46,865 nt of DNA from an uncultured Clostridia bacterium (GTDB taxonomy: Bacteria > Bacillota > Clostridia > Oscillospirales > Acutalibacteraceae): contig CANQJS010000012.1 of NCBI GenBank assembly GCA_947624285.1, forward strand, positions 1-46,865, written 5' to 3'. The translations under genes and the position numbers were made by a program. Every line of letters begins with the position of its first letter. Within the stretch, counting starts at the first letter, position 1. Below, in pieces: positions 8,119-15,637 of this stretch. Below the pieces are notes generated by a model. That model worked only from the letters and a program-made list of their open reading frames with translations, searched no databases and was not told where the DNA came from.

Positions 8119-8213
8119 CTGAGGAAAACGCCTATGAGCAGATGAAGGAGATATCCGAATATCTGCGCCTTGATTCCAAGAGATACGACACGGGAGTGAG
8201 CGAAACGCAATGA
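8115..8213 (+). CDS. 32-residue ORF at the missing-tail position
   Basis: GTG at 8115 has an excellent GGGGAGG (8101-8107) 7 nt upstream, and its TGA (8211-8213) overlaps the next start (ATG 8210) in an ATGA junction. The 32-residue product is hydrophilic (about half charged or polar, with an N-terminal acidic helix and a KRYDTG stretch near the end). It occupies exactly the place where sheath, tube, tail chaperones and tape measure would lie. It may be a neck adaptor, a remnant of a deleted tail gene, or a leader peptide coupling translation. I do not recognise a family. Confidence 0.6.
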   Translation: MTEENAYEQMKEISEYLRLDSKRYDTGVSETQ

Positions 8214-8716
8214 ATATGAAATTCAAAAATTTTGAGTTTCCGGCAAATCCCGAAACGGTGAGTGTGGATTATTCCGATAACATAAGGGAATTCCCTCTTT
8301 TCGACAGCGACAGCGCGGTTTGCAGAGTCTCCCGCAACGCCGCTCAAATAAGGTGCGGCGGCGCTTTTTGGGGAGAGGATCGTCTCGTTCTCGCGCAGGA
8401 GCTGAAAGGGCTGTTCAGAGACTGCTCCTCGGGTTGGCTTTTTCTGCCCGACGGGGAATGCTTCGACGCTTTTTTGGTTTCTCTCTCGGTTACGGAAACG
8501 GCAAAAAAGGGCTGTGTATCATACTCCATGGTTTTCAGAGAAAACTGCTCCCACAAAAAGTCAACGGCGCAGCTTGATTGCACTTACGCGCAGGAAAACG
8601 AAAATATGTTTGACATAGCTTACAGGTGCGGCGCAAGGGTAGAAACGCTTATGGAGCTGAACGAGTATAAAACTCCGTTCAGCGTGCAGGCGGGAGACAG
8701 GGTGATGCTGAAATGA
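8210..8716 (+). CDS. LysM-domain tail/baseplate protein (XkdP-like)
   Basis: The protein is 168 aa. The N-terminal ~115 residues are beta-rich and begin with FPANPETVSVDY, like the N-domain of XkdP-type proteins encoded just after tape measures. The last ~45 residues look like a LysM module (NMFDIAYRCGA, TLMELN, VQAGDRVML). In contractile phages this protein links tape measure, tube and hub and may touch peptidoglycan. Start alternatives are ATG 8210 (coupled to the upstream stop) or 8216. It overlaps the hub gene by 4 nt. Its preservation without a tape measure is unusual. Confidence 0.7.
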   Translation: MNMKFKNFEFPANPETVSVDYSDNIREFPLFDSDSAVCRVSRNAAQIRCGGAFWGEDRLVLAQELKGLFRDCSSGWLFLPDGECFDAFLVSLSVTETAKKGCVSYSMVFRENCSHKKSTAQLDCTYAQENENMFDIAYRCGARVETLMELNEYKTPFSVQAGDRVMLK

Positions 8717-9663
8717 AATTTGAATTTACCGATATAAACGGCGGGATATTCAAGCCGGAAAATATCGTATCCTACGAGCTTTCGCGGGAAGCGGGCGCTG
8801 CCTGCGACGGACTGCGCCTGAATTTTATCCCCGATGATTTTCCTCCCGAGCTTTGCGGCGTTAAGGCGTATTTGGGTGAAAAGCTTATATTCAACGGCTT
8901 TTGCGACAAGCAGAAAACCACCGTCTGCGAGACGGGGCTTCAATGCTTTGTGTACGCAAGAAGCAGCGCCGCCTTGCTTGTGGATAACGAGGCGGTGCCG
9001 TGTGAATACAACTGCCCGTCGGCAAGGCAGCTTTGGTACTCCAATGCCCGCGAGCTCGGCTTTTCCTGCGAACTTCCAGAGCTTTATTCGGAAAACAGCT
9101 ATCTTATATCGAAAGGCACAAGCCGCTTCGGAGTTATAAACGATTTTGTGAAGGCGACGGGCGGAATGCCCATTTATATCACGCCCGACAATGTGATAAA
9201 GGTATTTGAGAAAGGCGAAAAAGCAAAGTCGCTCAGGGATTTCAATATAATATCTCTGTCCCGAATCATAAACAGAAGCGAAGTCATCAGCGATATGGAT
9301 TGCAAGATAAGCGCTTCGGACTCTTACTCCTATCGCTTCAAAAGCGATTACGCAAGCGGCAGGGGTATCGTCAGAAAACGGCTGTATAACCTCTCCGCGC
9401 TGCCGATGTGGCAAAGGGAGATAACCGCAAGGGAAAAGATAAAAAAATCACTTGAGGAATACATCTGCGCTGAGGCGGTGATAGCCGGCGAGTGTGATTT
9501 GGAGCTTTTCGACAGGATAGAGGTATCGTTCGGAAAAAAAGGCGAAAGCGAAGAATTTTTCATAAGCGAAATAATACGCTCTAAAAGCGGGAGCGGAGAA
9601 AAGACCGCCGTGGTTATGAAACGAAATATTGACGGGGAGATCGTGAACTATGTGGCTCAGTAA
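8713..9663 (+). CDS. Baseplate hub protein (Mu gp44/XkdQ/late control D-like)
   Basis: The product is 316 aa, the normal length for the hub trimer of contractile tails. N-terminal strands (FEFTDINGGIF) and paired beta segments are followed by the TKGTSRFG-like signature (seen as ISKGTSRFGVINDF), a central GGMPIYITPDNVIKVFEKG, and a C-terminal FDRIEVSFG, consistent with the gp27/gp44 fold. The start is coupled through ATGA to the LysM gene. It would form the platform on which tube and spike assemble in a normal phage. Here it might attach more directly to the head neck, which is inference. Confidence 0.75.
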   Translation: MKFEFTDINGGIFKPENIVSYELSREAGAACDGLRLNFIPDDFPPELCGVKAYLGEKLIFNGFCDKQKTTVCETGLQCFVYARSSAALLVDNEAVPCEYNCPSARQLWYSNARELGFSCELPELYSENSYLISKGTSRFGVINDFVKATGGMPIYITPDNVIKVFEKGEKAKSLRDFNIISLSRIINRSEVISDMDCKISASDSYSYRFKSDYASGRGIVRKRLYNLSALPMWQREITAREKIKKSLEEYICAEAVIAGECDLELFDRIEVSFGKKGESEEFFISEIIRSKSGSGEKTAVVMKRNIDGEIVNYVAQ

Positions 9664-10021
9664 AAAATTTAACGAAAAGCAGAGCTTTGCCGCGGAAAAA
9701 GGAACGGTGGCTCTCGGAGGCAGCTCAACGCTTCGCCTGTCCGCCACGGCACAGTCTTTCAGAGTAAACTGCTACGCGCCTTACGGCTATTCGGCTTATG
9801 CGCCAGACGGGGAGGAGATACTTATCATCAACGGCTCCGACGGCAGCGCGGGCGCGGGCACAAGAATGAAAGACGAAACGCTGAAGGAGGGAGAAATATC
9901 CATAATTTCCGACAGCAAAGGATGCGTTAGGCTGAAAAATGACGGCTCGGTGCAGATAAACGGCTTCATTTTCACGCTTGACGGAAAAATAAAAAACTCA
10001 CAAGGAGAGATCGTTTTATGA
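9650..10021 (+). CDS. Baseplate spike protein (Mu gp45-like)
   Basis: The product is 123 aa. A PYGYSAYAPDGEE segment, then a GDRSHG-like turn (seen as GSDGSAGAG) and the C-terminal GEISIISDSKG...VRLKNDG...IN pattern match the OB-fold and start of the beta-helix of Mu gp45-type central spikes. These form the membrane-piercing tip of contractile injection devices. The beta-helix here is short, so the tip would be blunt. It overlaps the hub gene by 14 nt and the following gene by 4 nt. Confidence 0.7.
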   Translation: MWLSKKFNEKQSFAAEKGTVALGGSSTLRLSATAQSFRVNCYAPYGYSAYAPDGEEILIINGSDGSAGAGTRMKDETLKEGEISIISDSKGCVRLKNDGSVQINGFIFTLDGKIKNSQGEIVL

Positions 10022-10347
10022 CGCTGAAAATCGAAAACGGCGACTATGTGAAAAACGGCACAAAGCTTTTAGAGACTGATTGTATCGACGAGCTGCTGCA
10101 AAATGCCGTTATCGCGTTGTACGCCCCAAGGGGCGATTTTTATCCCGATAAGGATTACGGCTCATATCTTCTTGACCTGAAAACCGCCGACGGGGAGCGC
10201 GCCGCCTGCCTTGCAAGGCAGGCGGTGAGCAGGCTTGACGGAATTTTTATAAAATCCGCAAGCGAAACGCAAAACGGTCCGGAATTTATCATCACGGTCA
10301 ACGGCAGCGAAAGGAGGGTGCTTATCGATCATGAGCGTTACATATGA
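10018..10347 (+). CDS. Baseplate wedge protein (gp46/gp25-like, XkdS position)
   Basis: The 109-aa protein begins after AAGGAG in the preceding gene's 3' end. The N-terminal NGDYVKNG and CIDELLQNAVIAL segments, then RGDFYPDKDYGS, fit the Mu gp46/T4 gp25-like family that forms the baseplate wedge and in normal phages initiates sheath assembly. It overlaps the baseplate J gene by 17 nt. Retention of a sheath-nucleating family without any sheath gene nearby is one of the contradictions of this locus. Confidence 0.7.
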   Translation: MTLKIENGDYVKNGTKLLETDCIDELLQNAVIALYAPRGDFYPDKDYGSYLLDLKTADGERAACLARQAVSRLDGIFIKSASETQNGPEFIITVNGSERRVLIDHERYI

Positions 10348-11401
10348 TGAAATACTTAATTCAATGAAAAAAGCGTATTTTGAGGAAAAGGGCGAAAATG
10401 TAAAGAATTATTCCGAGCTTGATTTGAGATTCATGGCGGTCGCCTCTGAAATCTATTCCGTGTGCGCATACAATGATTTTATTTTGAAGCAGGGCTTTCC
10501 GCAGACGGCTACGGGCGAATATCTTGAAAGGCACGCCGCCCTCAGAGGGCTCACAAGAAAAAAGGCTTCCTGCGCAAAAGGGACTTTGACTTTCTCCCTT
10601 TCAAACGCAGTAAGCTATAAAATCAGGATACCCGCGGGCACGGTGTGCTCTGTTGACGGCAGACCTTTTCTTCAATTTGCCACGGATGAATCGGCGGAAA
10701 TAAACGCCAACACAAAAAGCGTTACAGTAAAAGCAACGGCATTGAGGGCGGGTGACGACCACAATGTTCCCGCGGGAACGGTTACCGTTATGGTAAATCC
10801 CACCGCCAATCTCAAAACGGTGACAAATGACGCCGCATTTTCAGGCGGCGGCGACGACGAGAGCGACGAATCACTCAGGGAGCGTCTGCTTTCTTCCTAT
10901 TCCGATCCAAACAGCAGCCTCAGCATATCGTCTGCGAGAGAACGGCTTATGACTATCGACACTGTTAAGGACGCCTACATTTACGCTGACACCGACTCAA
11001 CGCTGAAGGTCTGCCTTAAAACAGACGGTGGCACGATCTCAAGCAGTGTAAAAAACAAGGTCAACGAGCTTTTGGGGTTTGCGTCGCTTTGCAATGTTAA
11101 TATCGTGATAAACAGCGCGCAGGAGCTGCTCATCTGTGCCGTCGTTGATGCGAAGATGAAAAGCGGATATGATAAAACCGCTGTTGAAAATGCCGTCAAA
11201 GAAAGGCTCACCGCCTTTTGCAGCGGTGAAAAAATAGGGCAGAATTACAGCGAATCCGCGGCGGCGGCGGCATGCGCCGGAGCGCAGGGCGTTGAATATG
11301 TGAGCGTATGCTTCACAACAAATGAAGGCGGTGTTGTTTCCTGCGGCAGCGAGCAGTATCTAAAATTAGAGAAAATCGAGGTAAATGTTCATGAGCAGTA
11401 A
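10331..11401 (+). CDS. Baseplate J-like protein (Mu gp47/XkdT)
   Basis: The product is 356 aa, typical for baseplate J. The N-terminal helix and GEYLERHAALRGLTRK are characteristic, followed by a beta-rich domain (RIPAGTVCSVDG, AGDDHNVPAGTV), the GGGDDESDESLRERLL signature, and the C-terminal alpha/beta domain. AAGGAGGG (10311-10318) lies 12 nt before ATG 10331. It builds the peripheral wedges of a contractile baseplate. This is the most securely recognised baseplate gene in the cassette. Confidence 0.88.
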   Translation: MSVTYDEILNSMKKAYFEEKGENVKNYSELDLRFMAVASEIYSVCAYNDFILKQGFPQTATGEYLERHAALRGLTRKKASCAKGTLTFSLSNAVSYKIRIPAGTVCSVDGRPFLQFATDESAEINANTKSVTVKATALRAGDDHNVPAGTVTVMVNPTANLKTVTNDAAFSGGGDDESDESLRERLLSSYSDPNSSLSISSARERLMTIDTVKDAYIYADTDSTLKVCLKTDGGTISSSVKNKVNELLGFASLCNVNIVINSAQELLICAVVDAKMKSGYDKTAVENAVKERLTAFCSGEKIGQNYSESAAAAACAGAQGVEYVSVCFTTNEGGVVSCGSEQYLKLEKIEVNVHEQ

Positions 11402-11942
11402 AATTTTTGACCGACTTGAAGCGTTGACCCGCCGTTTGGGCATGAACACCGCTCACGGCACATTCACAAGGGCGGAGCTGGCGGCATACGCGGCGGCAGT
11501 AGAGCTTGCCGAGGAGAGCGCCGATAAGCTGCTGAACAATCTTTTCGTAGATACCGCAGACAGCGATGGGCTTGCCGGATTTCTCGGCTATATCGGCGAA
11601 TCTCCGGAAAGCAGCGATGAAAAAACGCGGCAGCTTATTCTCAAAGCGGTGCAGAGGAAAAAACAGCTTTTCAGTAAAACGGCTTTTGATAAGTACATTT
11701 CCTCTCTTAACGGCTCAACATATACTGTACAAAGCAACGAAATAATGCTCGATTTAAAAACGGAGTTCGGGGCGCAGAGCTTTGAAGCGGTCTCTGCGCT
11801 CCTTCGTGAATACATACCGTTTACCTCATTGCTCACCCTTACGGGGTGGGGTAAAAGGTTTTACGCGTGGGGCGCTCTCAATATGCCGTGGTATATGCTT
11901 GAAAGCTATAAGCTCCCGTTTTATGTGATTGATAAATTTTGA
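11391..11942 (+). CDS. Baseplate/tail protein (DUF2313, Mu gp48/XkdU-like)
   Basis: The protein is about 183 aa. ATG 11391 is chosen because GAGG (11378-11381) lies 9 nt upstream; ATG 11385 is too close. The N-terminal helical half (FDRLEALTRRLG, with a LADESADKL-like helix) and the C-terminal small beta domain fit the DUF2313 family, encoded directly after baseplate J in Mu- and PBSX-type phages. It links wedges to the receptor-binding fibres. It overlaps baseplate J by 11 nt. Confidence 0.7.
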   Translation: MSSKIFDRLEALTRRLGMNTAHGTFTRAELAAYAAAVELAEESADKLLNNLFVDTADSDGLAGFLGYIGESPESSDEKTRQLILKAVQRKKQLFSKTAFDKYISSLNGSTYTVQSNEIMLDLKTEFGAQSFEAVSALLREYIPFTSLLTLTGWGKRFYAWGALNMPWYMLESYKLPFYVIDKF

Positions 11943-11962
11943 TTTTCTGAAAGGAGAATGTT

Positions 11963-12436
11963 ATGAGCTCGAAAAAAAAGACAAGAAATCTTAATCTGAA
12001 TATGTGGGCAAGTACGGATATTCCCCAAATGTCGGATTTTAATTCCGACAATGTAAATATCGAGACGGGATTTACAAGGCACTCCACCGATATCAACTTG
12101 CACATCGCATCCGATGAGAGGCAGAGGTGGGATTCTCCGTGTTACTGCGGCAGTTACACGGGCAACGGAGCCTCAAGCAGAACTATTGAAACGCATTGCG
12201 GCTTCGTGCCGTCTTTCGGCTTGGTTTTTGCCGCGTCGATGCCGCCGTCTGCCGTGGATTTCAACAACAAAGTAAAACGCGGCTTTTTCGGCGTGTTTAC
12301 AGCCGCCGGAGGCACAACGGGCATTTCCGCCTCACAGGAGAATTTTACCGTGACCAACAATACATCCTCATCAAACGGCGATTACATAAGCCTTAATCAA
12401 AGCGGGGTAATATACCACTACGCGCTTTTCAGATAA
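11963..12436 (+). CDS. Minimal tail-fibre-like protein
   Basis: The 157-aa product follows an AAAGGAG (11950-11956). The N-terminal ~60 residues (LNLNMWASTDIPQMSDFNSDN, about one strand-helix unit) resemble the baseplate-attachment module of clostridial tail fibres. The rest is a small Gly/Ser/Thr-rich beta domain of about 95 residues ending in YHYALFR. Ordinary fibres are several times longer and followed by chaperones; none is present. It could be a compact adhesin or tip knob. It is the last cassette gene, ending 55 nt before the coaX promoter. Confidence 0.55.
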   Translation: MSSKKKTRNLNLNMWASTDIPQMSDFNSDNVNIETGFTRHSTDINLHIASDERQRWDSPCYCGSYTGNGASSRTIETHCGFVPSFGLVFAASMPPSAVDFNNKVKRGFFGVFTAAGGTTGISASQENFTVTNNTSSSNGDYISLNQSGVIYHYALFR

Positions 12437-12490
12437 TTTGTTTTTCAAAACGCCGTACCGCCGAACGCCTTGGAAAGCGGCTCTTTTCTA

Positions 12491-12519
12491 TTTACAATGA
12501 TACAAAATTATATTATAAT
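12491..12519 (+). promoter_or_regulatory. Promoter of coaX
   Basis: TTTACA (12491-12496) and a perfect TATAAT (12514-12519) are separated by 17 bp, 35 nt before the coaX start. It separates coaX transcription from the phage cassette. No clear terminator is visible between the cassette and this promoter. Confidence 0.75.
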
Positions 12520-12554
12520 CGTATTCGTAAATATTGTTTTCGGAGGTGTGAGCC

Positions 12555-13316
12555 ATGCTCCTTGCGGTAGATATAGGCAACACAAATATTGTTCTCGGCG
12601 TTTTGGACGGCGAAAAGCAGGTCTGCTCCGGCAGGCTTTCAACAAATCTCAAAGAAACGGATATCGAGTATTCGATAAAGCTCAAAGCGTTTCTTGAGAT
12701 CAACAAAGCGGGGGAGATAGACGGCGCGATAATTTCAAGCGTAGTACCCGCGCTCAGCAGAACTCTTTTGAAGAGCATAAGGCTCGCCTGCGGCGTAGAG
12801 GCGCTTGTGGTGGGGCCCGGTATAAAAACGGGGCTAAACATAAGAATAGACAATCCTTCGGAGCTCGGGGCGGACATTGTCGTGGGCGATGTGGCGGTAA
12901 TAAATAAGTATCCGCTCCCCGCGATCATCTTTGATTTCGGCACTGCCACAACGGCTTCCGTTATAGATAAAACAGGCGCGCATTTGGGCGGTGCAATAAT
13001 GTGCGGAGTCAAAACGGCTATAAATTCCCTTTCGAGCGGAACGGCTCAACTGCCGCAGGTGGATATTTCCGCGCCGTCAAAGCTTATAGGCACAAATACG
13101 ATAGACGCGATGAAAAGCGGCTCGGTGGTAGGCACGGCGGCGATGCTTGAGGGTCTTGTCGCTCGGTTTGAAAAAGAGCTCGGCGAAAAGGCAACGGTCA
13201 TAATAACGGGAGGCCTCGGCAAGGCGATCGCCCGCGCCACCGAGCTTGATGTTATAGTGGATGAAGATCTTCTGATAGACGGATTAAGGATAATATACGA
13301 AAAAAACAGGAAGTAA
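12555..13316 (+). CDS. coaX: Type III pantothenate kinase
   Basis: The 253-aa product phosphorylates pantothenate in the first step of coenzyme A synthesis. The ASKHA-fold phosphate loop reads AVDIGNTNIVLGV at the N-terminus. DIVVGDVA and FDFGTATTASVID in the middle match the conserved blocks that carry the catalytic Asp and the pantothenate site. GGAMMCG- and TGGLGKAIA-like segments complete the fold. GGAGGTG (12542-12548) precedes ATG 12555. Type III kinases are not feedback-inhibited by CoA. Length is standard for the family. It is the first ordinary housekeeping gene after the phage cassette. Confidence 0.93.
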   Translation: MLLAVDIGNTNIVLGVLDGEKQVCSGRLSTNLKETDIEYSIKLKAFLEINKAGEIDGAIISSVVPALSRTLLKSIRLACGVEALVVGPGIKTGLNIRIDNPSELGADIVVGDVAVINKYPLPAIIFDFGTATTASVIDKTGAHLGGAIMCGVKTAINSLSSGTAQLPQVDISAPSKLIGTNTIDAMKSGSVVGTAAMLEGLVARFEKELGEKATVIITGGLGKAIARATELDVIVDEDLLIDGLRIIYEKNRK

Positions 13317-13328
13317 ATTCATAAACGG

Positions 13329-13358
13329 TTGACAAAACATTTTTTTTAATGATACAAT
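13329..13358 (+). promoter_or_regulatory. Promoter of the M28 peptidase gene
   Basis: TTGACA (13329-13334) and TACAAT (13353-13358) are separated by 18 bp. The transcript would start about 30 nt before the chosen ATG at 13395. Confidence 0.7.
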
Positions 13359-13394
13359 GATTTATGAATTTGAGTTATGGAGGATTTTCTTTTT

Positions 13395-14669
13395 ATGAAA
13401 ACTGCACTTGAGTACAGCGATAAGTTTGATATTCCACGCCAAAGGGATTATGCGGTAAAGGGAATACAAAAAATATGCGGGAAAATAGGTCCCCGCAAGC
13501 CCGGCTCTCCCGAGGAGCACCGCGCCCAAAAATGGTTTGAAAAGGATATGAAGAATTATTGCGATGAAACGAAGATCGAGGAATTTACGCTTCACCGCCA
13601 GGGATTTATGGGATTTATTCCTTTCACCGTTGTATGCGGCGTTGCAAGCGTTTTTGTAAATTGGTTTGTAAGTCCCATTATCGCGCTCGTTCTTTGTGTG
13701 CTGGCTTTCATTCCGCTTATATTTGAATTTCTCATGTATAAGCAGTTTGACGATTTCCTTTTCCCGAAACAGACTTCGCACAATATGATCGCCACCCGCA
13801 AACCATCGGGCGAGGTTAAAAAGCGCATAATTATGATAGGTCATTCCGATTCGCAGTTTGAATGGACTCTTAATTATCTCATCGGCGGGCTCACGGCAAA
13901 GCTTCTTGTTGAGATACCCGCCGTTGTCGGCCTTGTTATAGACACGGTCGTTGCCGTTGTTGCCATAATTGTCGGCGCGGCGAAGGGCGGTGTGGTCGCC
14001 GCCTCCGAGATACCCGATCTACATACTCTTTTCCTTGTGTTCTTTATCATATGCTTGGTTTTTGTTCCGTTTGAGCTCTCATTCCTCTTTTTCCAGAGCT
14101 GGACTAAGTCAGTTCCCGGCGCTTCCGATAATCTTTCGGGCTGCTATGTGGGTATGGGCACAATAAAGGCGCTCGCCGAGGCGGATGTCCGTTTTGAAAA
14201 CACCGAGGTGGTAATGATCTGCTCCGGCTCGGAGGAGGCGGGGCTTCGCGGCTCAAAGGCGTATGCAAAAGCGCACGAGCAGGAGCTTAAGGATATCCCC
14301 ACCGTTGTTGTTGCAATGGATACTTTCAGGGATTTGGAAACTCTCGCGGTTTACGACAGAGATCTCTCTGGAACGGTGAAGCATCACGACGGCGTTAAAA
14401 AGCTCGTTCATGACGCCTGCGGCAACTGCGGATTTGATGTAAAATACGAATCCATCTATATCGGAGGGTGCGACGCGGCGTCGTTCACCCAGCGCGGCAT
14501 TCCGGCAACAGGCGTTGCCGCTATGGATCCCGCTCCACCGAGATATTATCATACCCGCCTTGACACGGCGGAAAATATCCGCCCCGACTGCATCGAGGTC
14601 GGCGTTGAAATAATGCTTGAAACTCTTTGTATGTTTGATAAGTACGGCGCCGAAGGCGTAACCGACTAA
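13395..14669 (+). CDS. Membrane-embedded M28 family zinc aminopeptidase
   Basis: The product is about 424 aa. All five zinc-ligand motifs of M28 peptidases are visible: GHSDS, GASDNLSG, CSGSEEAGL (catalytic Glu and ligand Glu), AMDTF and a late YYHTRLDT. Two hydrophobic blocks, about residues 75-115 (two helices) and 165-230 (two to three helices), interrupt the catalytic domain between the N-terminus and the active-site region, so the enzyme is probably membrane-anchored. No signal peptide is seen. Start 13395 is preferred because TGGAGG (13378-13383) precedes it; ATG 13377 overlaps that site. Substrate is unknown. A zinc-ribbon membrane protein gene follows at 20 nt and is probably co-transcribed. 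Confidence 0.85.
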   Translation: MKTALEYSDKFDIPRQRDYAVKGIQKICGKIGPRKPGSPEEHRAQKWFEKDMKNYCDETKIEEFTLHRQGFMGFIPFTVVCGVASVFVNWFVSPIIALVLCVLAFIPLIFEFLMYKQFDDFLFPKQTSHNMIATRKPSGEVKKRIIMIGHSDSQFEWTLNYLIGGLTAKLLVEIPAVVGLVIDTVVAVVAIIVGAAKGGVVAASEIPDLHTLFLVFFIICLVFVPFELSFLFFQSWTKSVPGASDNLSGCYVGMGTIKALAEADVRFENTEVVMICSGSEEAGLRGSKAYAKAHEQELKDIPTVVVAMDTFRDLETLAVYDRDLSGTVKHHDGVKKLVHDACGNCGFDVKYESIYIGGCDAASFTQRGIPATGVAAMDPAPPRYYHTRLDTAENIRPDCIEVGVEIMLETLCMFDKYGAEGVTD

Positions 14670-14689
14670 CGCGTTTTGGAGACAACATA

Positions 14690-15616
14690 ATGAAAATTTG
14701 TGAAAACTGCGGCGCGCAGGTAAACGACGATTCAAGATTTTGCACCAAGTGCGGAGCGGATACAATGGCGGGCGGCGACGACTCCGCTCTCACCGAAGCG
14801 AGCGCAGCTCCGTTGACTGATGAAAAACCGTCGCCGGCTTCCACAGACCAAAGCGGCGTATATTATCAGCCGCCCACGGAGAATGGCGGAAAATCCGAGA
14901 TCGGGTCCGCAACGCCTTATTCCTATGGCGCCACAAGCGAATATCATTACGAAGGCGAGCCCGTGCCGCAAAAGCCGGCAAAGAAAAGGCTGCCCGTATG
15001 GTCGATAATACTTATCGTTATCGCCGCGATCGGCATTGTAATAAGAATAGGCTTATTTGTTCTTGATTTTGTAGATGTTGATACTGTCATACCGTCTGCT
15101 ATTTCTGACGGAGAGGTCAGCGAAGGCGTTTATATAAACAACGACCTCGGAATAAAGGCGGATTTTTCCGACCCGTCCGGAATGGCGCTTATGAACGATG
15201 AAGAATTGAAGTTCTACGGCTTTACTGACGGCGATGTTGAATATGAATTTGTCGCCTATGACAAGGCTACGGGAGAAACGCTTTCTGCCTATATAGTTGA
15301 AGGCAGCGTTTCCGAAGCCATGATGAGTATGGATGAATTTGTTTCTCAAACCGTTGAATACGCCTTCGACGATGACGAGAATTGCGAGATAAGCGAAATA
15401 TTCGAGAAAGAGATTGCAGGCAAAACCTTCACCTGCGCAAAAGTGTCGCAGACTGTTCAAGAAGAGGGCTACGAGCCTTACTATATGGAGCAGACACTCT
15501 GCATCATAAGGGAAGGCAAATCGTTTTTTGAACTGCTGTTTACCATCTATCCGGAGGAAACGGGCAGTGAAGTGGATGATATGACGGCAACATATTTTTC
15601 GGAATACGCCGAATAA
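14690..15616 (+). CDS. Zinc-ribbon, single-pass membrane protein
   Basis: The 308-aa protein begins with a double CxxC zinc ribbon (CENCGA...CTKCGA, residues 4-21). A low-complexity Ser/Pro/Gly linker (about 25-100) follows, then one transmembrane helix (about 103-128, WSIILIVIAAIGIVI). The outside domain of ~180 residues is acidic and contains two similar-looking beta blocks. This layout (cytosolic zinc ribbon, one helix, extracellular domain) is common in Firmicutes envelope proteins of unknown function. GGAGA lies upstream of ATG 14690. Tandem hairpins after it (15638-15710) end the transcript. I do not recognise the outer domain. Confidence 0.75.
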   Translation: MKICENCGAQVNDDSRFCTKCGADTMAGGDDSALTEASAAPLTDEKPSPASTDQSGVYYQPPTENGGKSEIGSATPYSYGATSEYHYEGEPVPQKPAKKRLPVWSIILIVIAAIGIVIRIGLFVLDFVDVDTVIPSAISDGEVSEGVYINNDLGIKADFSDPSGMALMNDEELKFYGFTDGDVEYEFVAYDKATGETLSAYIVEGSVSEAMMSMDEFVSQTVEYAFDDDENCEISEIFEKEIAGKTFTCAKVSQTVQEEGYEPYYMEQTLCIIREGKSFFELLFTIYPEETGSEVDDMTATYFSEYAE

Positions 15617-15637
15617 TAGTCGAATAATACAAATTAA

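Larger units (their letters stand above)
1933..12436 (+). mobile_element. Phage-derived capsid-baseplate cassette lacking tail tube, sheath and tape measure
   Basis: About 10.5 kb of co-directional genes, mostly abutting or overlapping, follow the normal order of a contractile-tailed phage: terminases, portal, protease, capsid, connectors, LysM protein, hub, spike, wedge, baseplate J, gp48-like, fibre. The segment that normally encodes sheath, tube, tail chaperones and tape measure between the tail-completion gene (7708-8118) and the LysM gene (8210-8716) is replaced by a 32-codon ORF. No integrase, excisionase, repressor, replication, holin or endolysin gene is seen within or next to it, and no flanking direct repeat (att) was recognised. 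It is framed by a terminator (1836-1879) and the coaX promoter (12491-12519). The genes have the same base and codon flavour as the adjacent housekeeping genes, which suggests long residence. It could be a domesticated particle, a gene-transfer-agent-like system, or a partly deleted prophage. Confidence 0.8.

Noticed and set aside
8620-9414. A 264-codon minus-strand frame over the hub gene
   Set aside because: It is antisense to the hub/LysM genes, lacks a ribosome binding site and has low-complexity composition typical of complement shadows.
1933-12436. Calling the cassette a complete contractile-tail phage, tailocin or secretion-like injector
   Set aside because: There are terminases and capsid genes (not expected in tailocins or injectors) but no sheath, tube or AAA contractile-system ATPase.
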